Assembly: GCF_003952165.1 (NCBI RefSeq)
Contig: NZ_RXFT01000023.1
Span: 16,898 to 80,897 of the forward strand
Origin: Variovorax guangxiensis
GTDB taxonomy: Bacteria > Pseudomonadota > Gammaproteobacteria > Burkholderiales > Burkholderiaceae_C
Reading direction: 5' to 3'
DNA: 64,000 bases
The notes under the pieces were generated by a model. That model saw nothing but the letters and a program-made list of their open reading frames with translations. It had not been told where the DNA came from and did not search any database. A program made the translations under genes and the position numbers. Of this stretch, positions 1 through 8,591 are shown piece by piece (the first letter of the stretch is position 1; each line of letters opens with the position of its first letter).

Positions 1-665
1 TGCTTCCGGAGCCGGGTCTCGCCCCGGCGGGCGACCTACTTTCTTTTGCTTCGCCAAAAGAAAGTAGGCAAAGAAAAGGCGACCCTGCTGTCTGCGTCCC
101 TCCGCTTCGCTGCGGGCAACCTGCGGTGCTCGGCGCAGGAGGGGGTCCGCAGAACTCGCTTCGCTCAAACAGCTGCGGCCCTGATCCCTCCTGCGCCTGC
201 GCTCCTCGGCGCAGCCAGAAGGGAGCGATCCGCGCCATCGCTTCGCTCGGCTTTTGAACAGCCTGGACTGGCCTTCGCTTCGCTCGGCCAGGCATTGAGT
301 TCCAGTGGCCTCGCCGAACCCAATGCGCCATTCCAAGCCCAGCAGGCGCAAAGCGCCTGCTGGGCACCCGCGGCCGAGCGCAGCGATGGCCCGCGTGTCC
401 CCAATCCCCTCTGGCTGCGCCGAGGAGCGCAGCGTTTCGCGGATCAGGGCTCGCCCTTGTCTGAGCGAAGCGAGTTTGGGCGAGACCCCGCGAAACGCGA
501 GCACCGCAGGTTGCCCCGTAGCGCAGCGAAGGGGTCGCAGACAGTGGGGTCGCCTTTCTTTTGCCTACTTTTCTTTGGCGAAGCAAAGAAAAGTAGGTCG
601 GCCGCCGGGCCGAGACCCGGCCCCGGGAAACAAACCCCAAGCACAACTCAAAGAGGAGCCAGTCA
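1..665. repeat. Nested palindromic intergenic element
   Basis: No convincing gene lies here; the open frames consist of repeat-derived, compositionally odd sequence. The two ends are inverted copies of each other: about 14-85 matches the reverse complement of about 545-628, and each copy contains its own hairpin built on CTACTTTCTTT / AAAGAAAGTAG. The inward sequence continues to pair: 118-135 with 498-516, 190-215 with 408-432, and 234-251 with 373-389. The centre has a perfect 12-bp stem (338-349 with 353-364, loop AAA). The core also repeats CGCTTCGCTC many times. Similar intergenic repeats are familiar in Comamonadaceae. A non-autonomous transposable element or a very large cruciform-forming repeat are both possible. 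Confidence 0.7.
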
Positions 666-2597
666 ATGACCGACTCCAACGAAGACGACCGCACCCGCGT
701 AGTCCCCAAGTCAACTCCGCCGTCGCAGCCCACGACGACAGGCGACACCTCCGCCACGGTAATCACGGCAGGTGCCCCCACGAGCATGTCCGGCACAAAC
801 CCGGTAACAAGCCCCGCCACCGGCGCAACGGAAGCCGGCCTCCTCCCCGTAGGCAGCCGCCTCGCAGAATTCGAGATCACAAGAGTCATAGGCCAGGGCG
901 GCTTCGGAGTCGTCTACGAAGCCTGGGACCACACGCTGGAGCGCGTGGTGGCGATCAAGGAGTACCTGCCGACATCGCTCTCGGCGAGGCAGCAGGACGG
1001 CACGGTCATCCCGCTGTCGGAGAAGCACCGCGAAACCTTCGACCTCGGCATGCGCAGCTTCATCAACGAAGCCCGCCTGCTCGCCCAGTTCGACCACCCG
1101 TCGTTACTCAAGGTCTACCGCTTCTGGCAGGAAAAGGGCACCACCTACATGGTCATGCCCTTCTACAGGGGCGAGACGCTGCGTGAGGCCCTGGTGTCGA
1201 TCCCCGCCGGCGTGGACGAGTCCTGGCTGATCCGCATCATGGACGGCGTCACGCAGGCGCTGGCTGTGATGCACAACGCCAACTGCTATCACCGCGACAT
1301 CGCCCCCGACAACATCATCCTGCTCGAAGGCTCGGGCCGCCCGGTGGTGCTGGACTTCGGCGCCGCGCGCCGCGTGATCACCGACAAGACGCAGGCGATC
1401 ACGGTCATCCTGAAGCCCGGCTACGCGCCGATCGAGCAGTACGCCGAGATGCCCGACATGTCGCAGGGCGCGTGGACCGACGTGTACGCGCTCGCGGCGG
1501 TGATGCACGTGGCGGTGTGCGGCCGCGCGCCGCCGCCTTCGGTGGCGCGGCTGCTGTCCGACAGCTATGTGCCGCTCGCGGGCAACGAGATCCTGCGCAA
1601 GCGCTACAGCCCGCGGCTGCTGGAGGCGATCGACGCGGGGCTGGGCGTGCGGCCCGAGCAGCGGCCGCAGTCGATGGCGGAGCTGCGCTCGGCGCTCGAC
1701 CTGGAGGTGGGGCACAGCATCGCGCCGGTGCCGCGCACGCAGCCGCCATCGTCGTCCGGCGCGCGCACGTCGATGGGCACGAATGCGGACGCCGCCACGG
1801 TCATCGCAGGCAAGGCAGGCGGCGGTGCGAAGGCGCCTGCGCCCGCGCCCGCTCCGACGGGCAACAAGGGGGGAGGAAGTGGCGGCAGCAACAAGACCGC
1901 CGTCGCCCTCGCTTCCATCGCCGTGCTCGCGGCAGCAGCCGGTGGTGGCTGGTGGTGGTTCCAGGGGCGCGGCGGTGCAGACGACAAGCAGGTCGTCAGC
2001 ACCACGCCGGCTCCGCCGCCCGACACCAAGGTCGCCGAGGCCCCACCGCCCCCACCTCCACCACCACCGCCTCCTCCTCCGGCGCCGCGCACGCCGGCCG
2101 AGTCGCTGCAGTCGCTCGCCACCGGCGCGACGCCCGGCTTCGACGTGACGGCCACGCCGAAGAAAGCCGAGGTCGCCATCGGCAAGGACCGGCTCGCCTT
2201 CGAGGTCCGCAGCAAGCGGGAGGGGTTCGTGTACGTGTTCCTGCTGTCCAGCGGCGGCGAGATGTTCCTGCTCTTCCCGAACCTGCTGGACAAGTACAAC
2301 AAGATCACCGCGGGCGGCACGCTCTCGCTGCCGCGCGCCTCGTGGCCGATGGACGCGGGCGGGCCGGCCGGCACCGACCAGTTCGCGGTGCTGGTGAGCG
2401 AGCACGAGCGCGACTTCAGCGCCGCCGGCGTGCAGAACGACGGCGTATTCCCGGTGTTCCCGCTGCCCGTGCTGGCCGCGCTGGAGGCCACGCGCGGCAC
2501 CGGTCCGTCGCCTCTCCTGGGCAAGCCGGTGTGCGCGCCCAACACCCCGTGCAACGACGTCTACGGCGTCGGCAATTTCAAAATCGTCGAGAAGTAA
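666..2597 (+). CDS. ppkA: T6SS-associated Ser/Thr protein kinase (PpkA type) with DUF4384-like C-terminus
   Basis: Membrane-anchored serine/threonine kinase, 643 residues, expected to phosphorylate an FHA partner and so switch on T6SS assembly. The kinase domain spans about residues 68-340: glycine loop GQGGFG at 76-81, catalytic Lys98 in VAIKEYLP, catalytic loop HRDIAPDN at 209-216 and DFGAAR from 230. A single hydrophobic segment lies near 412-432. It is followed by an uninterrupted proline run near 459-475, and then by a probably periplasmic domain (about 490-640) resembling DUF4384. A GAGGAG ribosome site precedes the ATG. The FHA and PP2C genes in the same island (32973 and 34717) are the natural partners. 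The kinase call is firm; the DUF4384 assignment is from pattern recognition. Confidence 0.93.
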   Translation: MTDSNEDDRTRVVPKSTPPSQPTTTGDTSATVITAGAPTSMSGTNPVTSPATGATEAGLLPVGSRLAEFEITRVIGQGGFGVVYEAWDHTLERVVAIKEYLPTSLSARQQDGTVIPLSEKHRETFDLGMRSFINEARLLAQFDHPSLLKVYRFWQEKGTTYMVMPFYRGETLREALVSIPAGVDESWLIRIMDGVTQALAVMHNANCYHRDIAPDNIILLEGSGRPVVLDFGAARRVITDKTQAITVILKPGYAPIEQYAEMPDMSQGAWTDVYALAAVMHVAVCGRAPPPSVARLLSDSYVPLAGNEILRKRYSPRLLEAIDAGLGVRPEQRPQSMAELRSALDLEVGHSIAPVPRTQPPSSSGARTSMGTNADAATVIAGKAGGGAKAPAPAPAPTGNKGGGSGGSNKTAVALASIAVLAAAAGGGWWWFQGRGGADDKQVVSTTPAPPPDTKVAEAPPPPPPPPPPPPPAPRTPAESLQSLATGATPGFDVTATPKKAEVAIGKDRLAFEVRSKREGFVYVFLLSSGGEMFLLFPNLLDKYNKITAGGTLSLPRASWPMDAGGPAGTDQFAVLVSEHERDFSAAGVQNDGVFPVFPLPVLAALEATRGTGPSPLLGKPVCAPNTPCNDVYGVGNFKIVEK

Positions 2598-2651
2598 TCG
2601 TCTGCAGAGCGTCGGCCTACGGGCCGTGACTCTCAGGACAAGGAGGCTTTC

Positions 2652-4280
2652 ATGATGACCGCATCGCAACCGCAGCAGAAGCAGCAACTCCAGGCACGCA
2701 GAGGGCCGGAGACCGGCTGGAGCGCTCTCGCAACCGGCGCCGCCATCGCCTTGCTGGCAGGCTGCACCACGCCGCCGCCGGCCGCCACGGACACCGGCGC
2801 AGCCACGGCCGACACCAGCGCGAGCAGCACCGCTACCTCGCGCCCGGCGCCCACCGGCGCCAGCGTGGCCGGCCAGGCCCGCACTTTCTCGACGCAGCTG
2901 GCCACCTACACATCGGTGAGCTTCGACTCGGTGCCGGGCTGGTCGCGCGACGATTTCTCGGAGAGCTGGCCTGCCTTTCTCGGCAGCTGCAAGGTGCTCA
3001 ATGGTCGCGGCGCCGAATGGAAGTCGGTGTGCGACCGCGCGCTGAAGGTCGACAGCAAGAACAACAACGCGATCCGGGGCTTCTTCGAGGGCGAGTTTTC
3101 GGCCTACCAGATCCGCGACGACGACCGACGGCCCGACGGCGTGGTCACCGGCTACTTCGAACCCGAGATCGCGGGCGCGCGCCAGTACGGCGCGCCCTTC
3201 ATCTATCCGGTGTACGGCCAGCCAGAAGACATGCTCTTTGCCGACGCGCGCAAGCTGCCGCCGGGCAACGGCACGGTGGCGGCCCGCGTGGAAGGCCGCA
3301 ACGTGGTGGTGCAAACGGGCCTGAGCACGCGCGACATGGGCGCGCCGGGCCTCTATGCGCTGGACCTTTCGGGCATCTCGCGCGACACGCTCGACCGCAA
3401 GGTGCGCCTGCGCATCGAGGGCAAGCAGCTGCTGCCGTACTACACGCGCGAAGAGATCGAGACCAAGGGTGCGCCCAACGCCAAGGTGCTTGCGTTCGTG
3501 AGCAGCGCCACCGCGCTGTACGAGATGCAGATCCAGGGCTCGGGCCGCATCCGCATGGCCAACGGCGACATCGTGCGCGTGGCCTACGCCGAGCAGAACG
3601 GCCAGCCCTTCCGTCCGACGCTGGCGCAGGCCGCCAACGGCAAGCCGCGCAGCCCTGTGAAGGTGCGCGGCTCTTCCATCGAACTGCAGCTGGACGACGG
3701 CGACGATGACGACAGCGACACCGGGGCCGTGGCCAACGGCACCATCCGCACGCGTGGCTTCACGCTGGCACGACCGGTGGCCAGCGGCCCGGTGGTGGTG
3801 CCGGGTCGGCGGCCGGCGGGTGGCGCGGTGACGGGCTCGGGCATCAAGGACCCGAGCTACGTGTTCTTCAAGGAGTCGCCATCGCCGGTGGGCGGACCGG
3901 TGGGCGCCTTCGGCGTGCCGCTGTCGGCGGGGCGCTCCATTGCGGTCGATCCGCGCAGCACGCCGCTGGGCTACCCGGTGTTCGTTTCCACGCGCACGCC
4001 CGGCAGCGGCGCGCCGATGCAGCGCCTGACCATTGCGCAGGACACCGGCGGCGCCATCCGTGGCGCGGTGCGGGCCGACTACTTCTTCGGCAACGGCCAG
4101 CAGGCCGCGACCAACGCGCGCCGCATGAAGGAGCGCGGCCAGCTCTGGATCTTGCTGCCGCGCGGCCTCGCCGTGGCGCAGGCGGCCACGTCCTCGGCCA
4201 TCCGCACGCGCGGTGGGCCGGTGGGCGCGAACCTGCCGCAATGCCTGGTTCCCTCTGAAGGCAGCTGCGTCGACGACTGA
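2652..4280 (+). CDS. mltA: MltA family lytic transglycosylase lipoprotein
   Basis: Membrane-bound lytic murein transglycosylase of 542 residues, expected to cleave the glycan strands of peptidoglycan at the outer membrane. The N-terminus has a lipoprotein signal with lipobox LAGC (lipidated Cys38). The MltA barrel region contains the sequence GYFEPEIAG, and the C-terminal 3D domain contains AVDPRSTPLGYPV and AQDTGGAI. An Asp-rich, low-complexity insertion (DDGDDDDSD, about residues 350-357) and a following variable stretch make it longer than typical MltA proteins. A strong AGGAGG site precedes ATG 2652. Its place inside a T6SS island suggests local wall remodelling for the secretion apparatus, but a housekeeping role is equally compatible. 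Confidence 0.9.
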   Translation: MMTASQPQQKQQLQARRGPETGWSALATGAAIALLAGCTTPPPAATDTGAATADTSASSTATSRPAPTGASVAGQARTFSTQLATYTSVSFDSVPGWSRDDFSESWPAFLGSCKVLNGRGAEWKSVCDRALKVDSKNNNAIRGFFEGEFSAYQIRDDDRRPDGVVTGYFEPEIAGARQYGAPFIYPVYGQPEDMLFADARKLPPGNGTVAARVEGRNVVVQTGLSTRDMGAPGLYALDLSGISRDTLDRKVRLRIEGKQLLPYYTREEIETKGAPNAKVLAFVSSATALYEMQIQGSGRIRMANGDIVRVAYAEQNGQPFRPTLAQAANGKPRSPVKVRGSSIELQLDDGDDDDSDTGAVANGTIRTRGFTLARPVASGPVVVPGRRPAGGAVTGSGIKDPSYVFFKESPSPVGGPVGAFGVPLSAGRSIAVDPRSTPLGYPVFVSTRTPGSGAPMQRLTIAQDTGGAIRGAVRADYFFGNGQQAATNARRMKERGQLWILLPRGLAVAQAATSSAIRTRGGPVGANLPQCLVPSEGSCVDD

Positions 4281-4349
4281 AGGATCGAAGGATGCAAGCC
4301 CCCGGGCCAATGGCCATCCCGCTGGCCGGCGAAGCGAGGTCCGTTCGGG

Positions 4350-4441
4350 GAACACCGCGGAACCGGCTTTGCCGGGCCGCCGGTGTTGCCCCCTGCAAGG
4401 GGGTGGGCGAAGCGACACGAAGTGCGCGCAGCCTGGGGGTG
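4350..4441. repeat. Intergenic hairpin repeat, copy 1 of 3
   Basis: About 90 bases with two small hairpins, around CCGGCTTTGCCGG and CCCCCTGCAAGGGGG, ending in GAAGCGACACGAAGTGCGCG. Near-identical copies occur at 16246-16340 (opposite orientation) and 47626-47716. All three sit between genes. No coding function is visible. Confidence 0.85.
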
Positions 4442-4446
4442 AGCCG

Positions 4447-5196
4447 ATGATCGAGACGCTGTCGTCCGCGGAAAGCAGTGAACTCGTTCGCCTTTGGCGA
4501 CGGCGCCAGACGCTGTCCCCGGGCGAGATGGGCGCCATGTACCGCATCGTCGGCGACGCGCTGGTGGCCTGCAATCCGCCCGAGCTGCAGGTGCTGGGCG
4601 AGGGCCGGCAGGAGCTGGTGGCGCAGTTCATCTACGTGAAGGTGCTGCGGCTCGACGCCGACCCCGACGAGGCCGACGAACGCGCGGGCCACAGCGCACC
4701 GTCCACCGCCTTCGCGCTGTGCGCGTATTTCCGCCGCTATCTCATCGACTGCACGCGCGCCAGTTCCTTCCGCCGCAAGCTCTCCATCGGCGACCAGATC
4801 ACCGAGGCGCAACTGGAAGACGAGATCGGCGCCGACGAGGACCTCGAAGGCTGCCTGGCCGAGCACGGCCTGAGCATGCAGGCGGTGCAGCAGGCCGCGC
4901 GCGAGTTCATCGCGGGGCTGCCCGAGCCCGAGCGCCTTCTGCTGTGCGAGGGCTTCGGCAAGGAGGCCGAAGGCGGGCTCTCGGGCATCGCCTCGCGCCA
5001 TGCCATCGCTTCCTACCACTACCGCGCGGGCCGGCTGGGCCTGGTGCACAAGCGCGAAGGCCTCACGGCGGACTACGCCAGGACCCGGCTCGGCGGCTGG
5101 CTCCAGCAGACGCTGGGCATCGCCATCGAGCCCGACAACATGGCGGCGATCCTGCAGGTTTTCAAAATCCTCGGTGCTGAAGCGTCTTACGCCTGA
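4447..5196 (+). CDS. Possible sigma-70-like regulator (uncertain)
   Basis: A 249-residue soluble protein. I do not recognise it with certainty. The C-terminal half has a helix-turn-helix feel (LPEPERLLLCEGF ... SGIASRHAIASYHYRAGRLGL, about residues 155-195), like sigma region 4. The middle (ALCAYFRRYLIDCTRAS) could be a degenerate sigma region 2. The start ATG 4447 follows the intergenic repeat directly, so the ribosome site is unclear. The next gene encodes a single-pass membrane protein whose C-terminus looks like those of anti-sigma proteins, and a caspase-fold gene follows. That context is the main support for a sigma-like role; an unrelated structural or adaptor function cannot be excluded. 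Confidence 0.45.
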   Translation: MIETLSSAESSELVRLWRRRQTLSPGEMGAMYRIVGDALVACNPPELQVLGEGRQELVAQFIYVKVLRLDADPDEADERAGHSAPSTAFALCAYFRRYLIDCTRASSFRRKLSIGDQITEAQLEDEIGADEDLEGCLAEHGLSMQAVQQAAREFIAGLPEPERLLLCEGFGKEAEGGLSGIASRHAIASYHYRAGRLGLVHKREGLTADYARTRLGGWLQQTLGIAIEPDNMAAILQVFKILGAEASYA

Positions 5197-5223
5197 AGAC
5201 ATAGCCATTCAGGAACAGACGCC

Positions 5224-6402
5224 ATGACCCACGACCTCTGGCCCCCGCTCAGCGTGATACGCCACGCGCTGGAAACGACCGGCGCGGCCGCGATGCCGGA
5301 CACCGGGCCCGAAGGCGAGCCCGGCACGGCCACCGTGGCCATGCCCGGATCACCGCCAGGAACGCCGGCCACGCCCGTCGTTGCCGCGTCCGACCTGTTG
5401 ATGCCTCTCACCGAATTGGCCCGGCGCCGCGAGGCTGTCGCCCAGCGAGCCTTCCCGGCCCGCTGGGCGCCGGGCCGCCTCGTCAGCCTGATCTACAGCG
5501 GGCGGCTGCTCGGCGTGCTGCTCGACCGCTGCATCCACGACGACCTGTGGCTGGGGTGGATGGCCGTCGGCGAGGCCGACTGGGCCGGTGCATTCGACGT
5601 GCTGCTCGAGCCCGAGGACGAGCCCTTCGAGCCGATGTTCGGTGTCGTCCAGACGTGGAACGTGCTCACGCTCGAACCCAGCCCGCAGCTCTGCGCGCGC
5701 GTGCTGGGCGAAGTTTCCGCCACGCGGCTCGCGGCCATCCGCGCAGTGCATGACGAGTGGGCCGCGCGCACCGCGTTGGCCATCGCGCCGCAGCCCGGGC
5801 GCATCGCGCTGCGCGGCGTGGGCGGCGGCGTCTTCTCGGTGCTGTCGGGCACGCCACTCGGGCCGGAAGACCCGCGCACCGACTACCAGGATCTGTACCG
5901 CGACGTGGGCCTGGAACTCGGCGCCGCGCTGACGCGGCCGCAGAGCGACGAGGCTGCCCCTTCTGCCCCTTCTTCTTCATCTCCATCGCGCGCGCGGCCG
6001 CAGCCCGGCCCCGAGGGCGGCTGGTGGGGCAGCATCCGCCGCTGGTTCGGCGCCGAAGGCTGGGCGCGCCCGGCCTTTGCCGTGCTGGCGCTGGTCGTGG
6101 TGGTCCAGAACGTCGGGCTCATCGGCGGCCGCGGCGCGCCCGAGGACGACGAAGTGCGCTTCCGCGCCGTGCCCACCGCACCGGCGCCCACGCGCGCAGA
6201 CCTCGTCGTGCGCTGGAAGCCCGGCGTGCGCATGGACGAGGCCGACAGGCTGCTGCAGTCGGTCTCGGCCGACGTGGTGGGCGGGCCGGGCGGCGATGGC
6301 GCATGGCACTTGCGTGTGCCGGAGCCCGTCGAGGCGCTGGCAGTGCTCGCGGCCTCGCCGCTGGTGGAATCGGCCGGGCCGGCCAGCGAGCGGCGGCCAT
6401 GA
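5224..6402 (+). CDS. Single-pass membrane protein, possible anti-sigma-like
   Basis: A 392-residue protein with a soluble N-terminal part of about 255 residues, a Pro/Ser-rich linker, one membrane segment near residues 285-305 (FAVLALVVVVQNVGLIGG) and a C-terminal domain of about 70 residues. That C-terminal part (VVRWKPG ... DEADRLLQSV ... VGGPGGDGAWHLRV) resembles the small domain often found at the end of anti-sigma factors and in subtilase propeptides (pattern VxFxP ... LL ... GPS..G.Y.L). The gene sits 27 bases after the sigma-like gene, and its stop overlaps the ATG of the caspase gene (ATGA at 6399). The membrane topology is clear; the anti-sigma role is inference. Confidence 0.5.
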   Translation: MTHDLWPPLSVIRHALETTGAAAMPDTGPEGEPGTATVAMPGSPPGTPATPVVAASDLLMPLTELARRREAVAQRAFPARWAPGRLVSLIYSGRLLGVLLDRCIHDDLWLGWMAVGEADWAGAFDVLLEPEDEPFEPMFGVVQTWNVLTLEPSPQLCARVLGEVSATRLAAIRAVHDEWAARTALAIAPQPGRIALRGVGGGVFSVLSGTPLGPEDPRTDYQDLYRDVGLELGAALTRPQSDEAAPSAPSSSSPSRARPQPGPEGGWWGSIRRWFGAEGWARPAFAVLALVVVVQNVGLIGGRGAPEDDEVRFRAVPTAPAPTRADLVVRWKPGVRMDEADRLLQSVSADVVGGPGGDGAWHLRVPEPVEALAVLAASPLVESAGPASERRP

Positions 6403-8531
6403 CACGCCAAGCCCGTCTGTCTTCCTCCCTCCCCCTCTGGGGGAGGGCAGGGGTGGGGGCACGCGGCGCATTCATCGGGCGCTCTGCCTGCCCCCATCCC
6501 GACCTTCCCCCAAAGGGGGAAGGAGCAAGGCAACTGCGCTTGCTCCAGGCGTTGCTCATTCTGTGGCTGCTCGCTTGCGGCAGCCTTGCTTTCGCCACGC
6601 AGCGCGCGCTGCTTGTCGGCGTATCCGAACTCGTCAACCAGCCGCAGGCGCTGTGGCTGCAGGCGCCGCGCAACGACGTGATGCTGATGCGCGACGCGCT
6701 GCTCAGGCAGGGCTTTGCCGCGCCCGACATCGCCGTGCTCGCCGACGGCGTGAGCGGCGCGGCACTGCCCGAGTCGCAGGCCATCCACGAGGCGCTGGCG
6801 AAGCTGCTCGCGCAGTCGAGGAGCGGCGACTTCGTGCTGCTGTACTTCTCCGGCCACGGCACGCGGCTGCGCGACATCGTCAAGCGCTACCAGGAGCCCG
6901 ACGGGCTCTCGGAGAACTTCCTCGCGCGCGACGTGCGCGGCACGCTGGGCAGCGACAACGCGCTCGCGGGCGATCTGCGCGACGTGGATTTCGATGCGTG
7001 GATCCAGTCCTTCCTCGCGAAGAACGTGTTCGTGGCCTCGGTGTTCGACACCTGCTCCGCCAACTCCATGACGCGCGGCACGGCGGACGCACCCGCCACC
7101 GCCGAAGGCCCGCCCGACGACGAGGTGCGCTGGCGCGGACTGCGCGCCACGCAGCTCACGGGCGGCGCGCCGCCCGCCCGGCAGCCGGCGCCACCCGCGC
7201 CGGCCGAAGCCGTTCCGCGTGCCCGCTACGTCGCCTTCTTCGCATCGGAAAGCCACCAGATCACGCCCGAGCTGCGGCTGCCGCGCAAGGCGCGAAACGC
7301 GAGGCCGCAGGGCCTGCTGACATGGGCGATGGTCGAAGCCCTTTCGCGAAAACCCGCAACCTGGCGGGAATTGTTCGATGGCGTGCTCGCGCTGTACCCG
7401 CCCGTCATCGACGAACTTGCCCAGCGCTTTCCGACACGCGAGCTGCCGTCCCCGGTGGCCGAAGGCAACCTCGATGCGCCGCTGTTCGCCAACAGCGGCG
7501 CTCCCGCATCCACGCGCCCCGTGTGGCGCGCGCAGCGCAGTGGCGACAGCCTGGCCATCAAGGCGGGCCTGCTCGACGGACTCGCGCAGCAGCAGGAGCT
7601 GCGCGTGCTCGCCACGCTGGACGACGGCACCGTGCGCGGCGCGCCGGCCGCCGTGTCGCAGATCAAGCTCGGCAACGCATGGCTGGCCGTGCCGGCAGCG
7701 CTGAAGGACGTTCCGGGCAGCGCCTTCTGGAGCGTCACGCCGATGGCCGAGCCGGCCGCCACCGCGTTGCGCGTGCGCGCCGACAAGCCGCTGCCAATTG
7801 GCCTGAGCCTCGACTACCCGGCCGCGATCCGCGCGGCGGACGACACGGCCACGGCCGACGTGCGCTGGACCGACCTCGGCGCCTCGGGCCAGCGCCTCGA
7901 ACTGCTCGCGCCGCTCTTCGGCGCGAACGTCTCCACCGTGGTGCTGCCCGACACCGCCGCGCTGCGCCGCCGCCTGCAGGCATTGGCGCAGCTGAAGTGG
8001 CTCTCTCAACTGCAGGGCTACGGCAAGGACGGCCAGCTCGACGGCTTCGACGCTGCGCTGGAGGTGTGGAGCGGCGAGCGCATGCTGCGCAGCGTGCCCG
8101 TTTCCCAGGCCGCCAGCGGGCTGCCCGCGACGCGCGCCGGCGAGCGGGTGCGCTTGAACGTGCGCAACACCAGCGGCCGTTCGCTCGACCTCGTCATCGC
8201 GGGCATCGATGCTCGAGGCAATCTGCAGCCGGTCTATCCCGACGAGTCCGGCGAAACCAACCGCTTCAAGCGGGGCACGCCCGAGCAGCCCTCGGTGAAG
8301 CGCTTCGACCTGCCCTGGCTCGATGCGGCGGGCGACGCGCGCCTGCTGGTCATGGCCGTGCCCGCCACGCCCTACAGCGCGCCGCGCCTCTTCGGCGTGG
8401 CCTATGCGCAGGCCGATGTGTCCGAAGTGCGCGTGCGCGGCGGGCAGCCGCCGGCCGAGAGCGCCGAGCGCCAGGTGTTCACGGCCCTGCTGCGCAGGAG
8501 CGGCACGGCGGACGCGGGGGCCAGGCCATGA
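6399..8531 (+). CDS. Caspase-family (peptidase C14) protein with DUF4384-like tail
   Basis: A 710-residue exported or membrane-tethered caspase-fold protein. The catalytic dyad is visible: His153 in YFSGHG and Cys219 in DTCSA. A hydrophobic signal-like segment (about residues 50-67) precedes the domain. A C-terminal region (GERVRLNVRNTSGRSLDLVI, about residues 575-600 onward) looks like DUF4384, the same domain type as on the kinase at 666. The first 45 residues are encoded by a hairpin repeat (6425-6530), so the ATG at 6399, which overlaps the previous stop, may not be the only start: TTG 6540 with GGAAGGAG upstream is an alternative that begins at the signal segment. The substrate is unknown. 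Metacaspase-like signalling or envelope proteolysis are both possible. Confidence 0.82.
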   Translation: MTRQARLSSSLPLWGRAGVGARGAFIGRSACPHPDLPPKGEGARQLRLLQALLILWLLACGSLAFATQRALLVGVSELVNQPQALWLQAPRNDVMLMRDALLRQGFAAPDIAVLADGVSGAALPESQAIHEALAKLLAQSRSGDFVLLYFSGHGTRLRDIVKRYQEPDGLSENFLARDVRGTLGSDNALAGDLRDVDFDAWIQSFLAKNVFVASVFDTCSANSMTRGTADAPATAEGPPDDEVRWRGLRATQLTGGAPPARQPAPPAPAEAVPRARYVAFFASESHQITPELRLPRKARNARPQGLLTWAMVEALSRKPATWRELFDGVLALYPPVIDELAQRFPTRELPSPVAEGNLDAPLFANSGAPASTRPVWRAQRSGDSLAIKAGLLDGLAQQQELRVLATLDDGTVRGAPAAVSQIKLGNAWLAVPAALKDVPGSAFWSVTPMAEPAATALRVRADKPLPIGLSLDYPAAIRAADDTATADVRWTDLGASGQRLELLAPLFGANVSTVVLPDTAALRRRLQALAQLKWLSQLQGYGKDGQLDGFDAALEVWSGERMLRSVPVSQAASGLPATRAGERVRLNVRNTSGRSLDLVIAGIDARGNLQPVYPDESGETNRFKRGTPEQPSVKRFDLPWLDAAGDARLLVMAVPATPYSAPRLFGVAYAQADVSEVRVRGGQPPAESAERQVFTALLRRSGTADAGARP
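6425..6530. repeat. REP-like hairpin pair inside a coding region
   Basis: Two GC-rich hairpins (CTCCCCCTCTGGGGGAG near 6427 and CCTTCCCCCAAAGGGGGAAGG near 6503) are separated by about 50 bases, in inverted orientation. This is the usual layout of REP-type palindromes in Comamonadaceae. It overlaps the N-terminal codons of the caspase gene. Confidence 0.75.
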
Positions 8532-8591
8532 CGGTTCCAGTTCCTCTTTTTCTTTTTTTGTTCCTGTTCCATCGATTTCCGGAGGTGAGAA

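Noticed and set aside
46..669. Open frame of about 200 codons across the palindromic region
   Set aside because: It is made of repeat-derived sequence, has no family resemblance and runs into the kinase start; the opposite strand is equally open because of the GC content.
1104..4631. Very long antisense frame opposite the kinase and mltA
   Set aside because: It lies fully opposite two well-supported genes, is Arg/Ala/His-rich and matches no known protein; this is a common artefact of high-GC codon usage.
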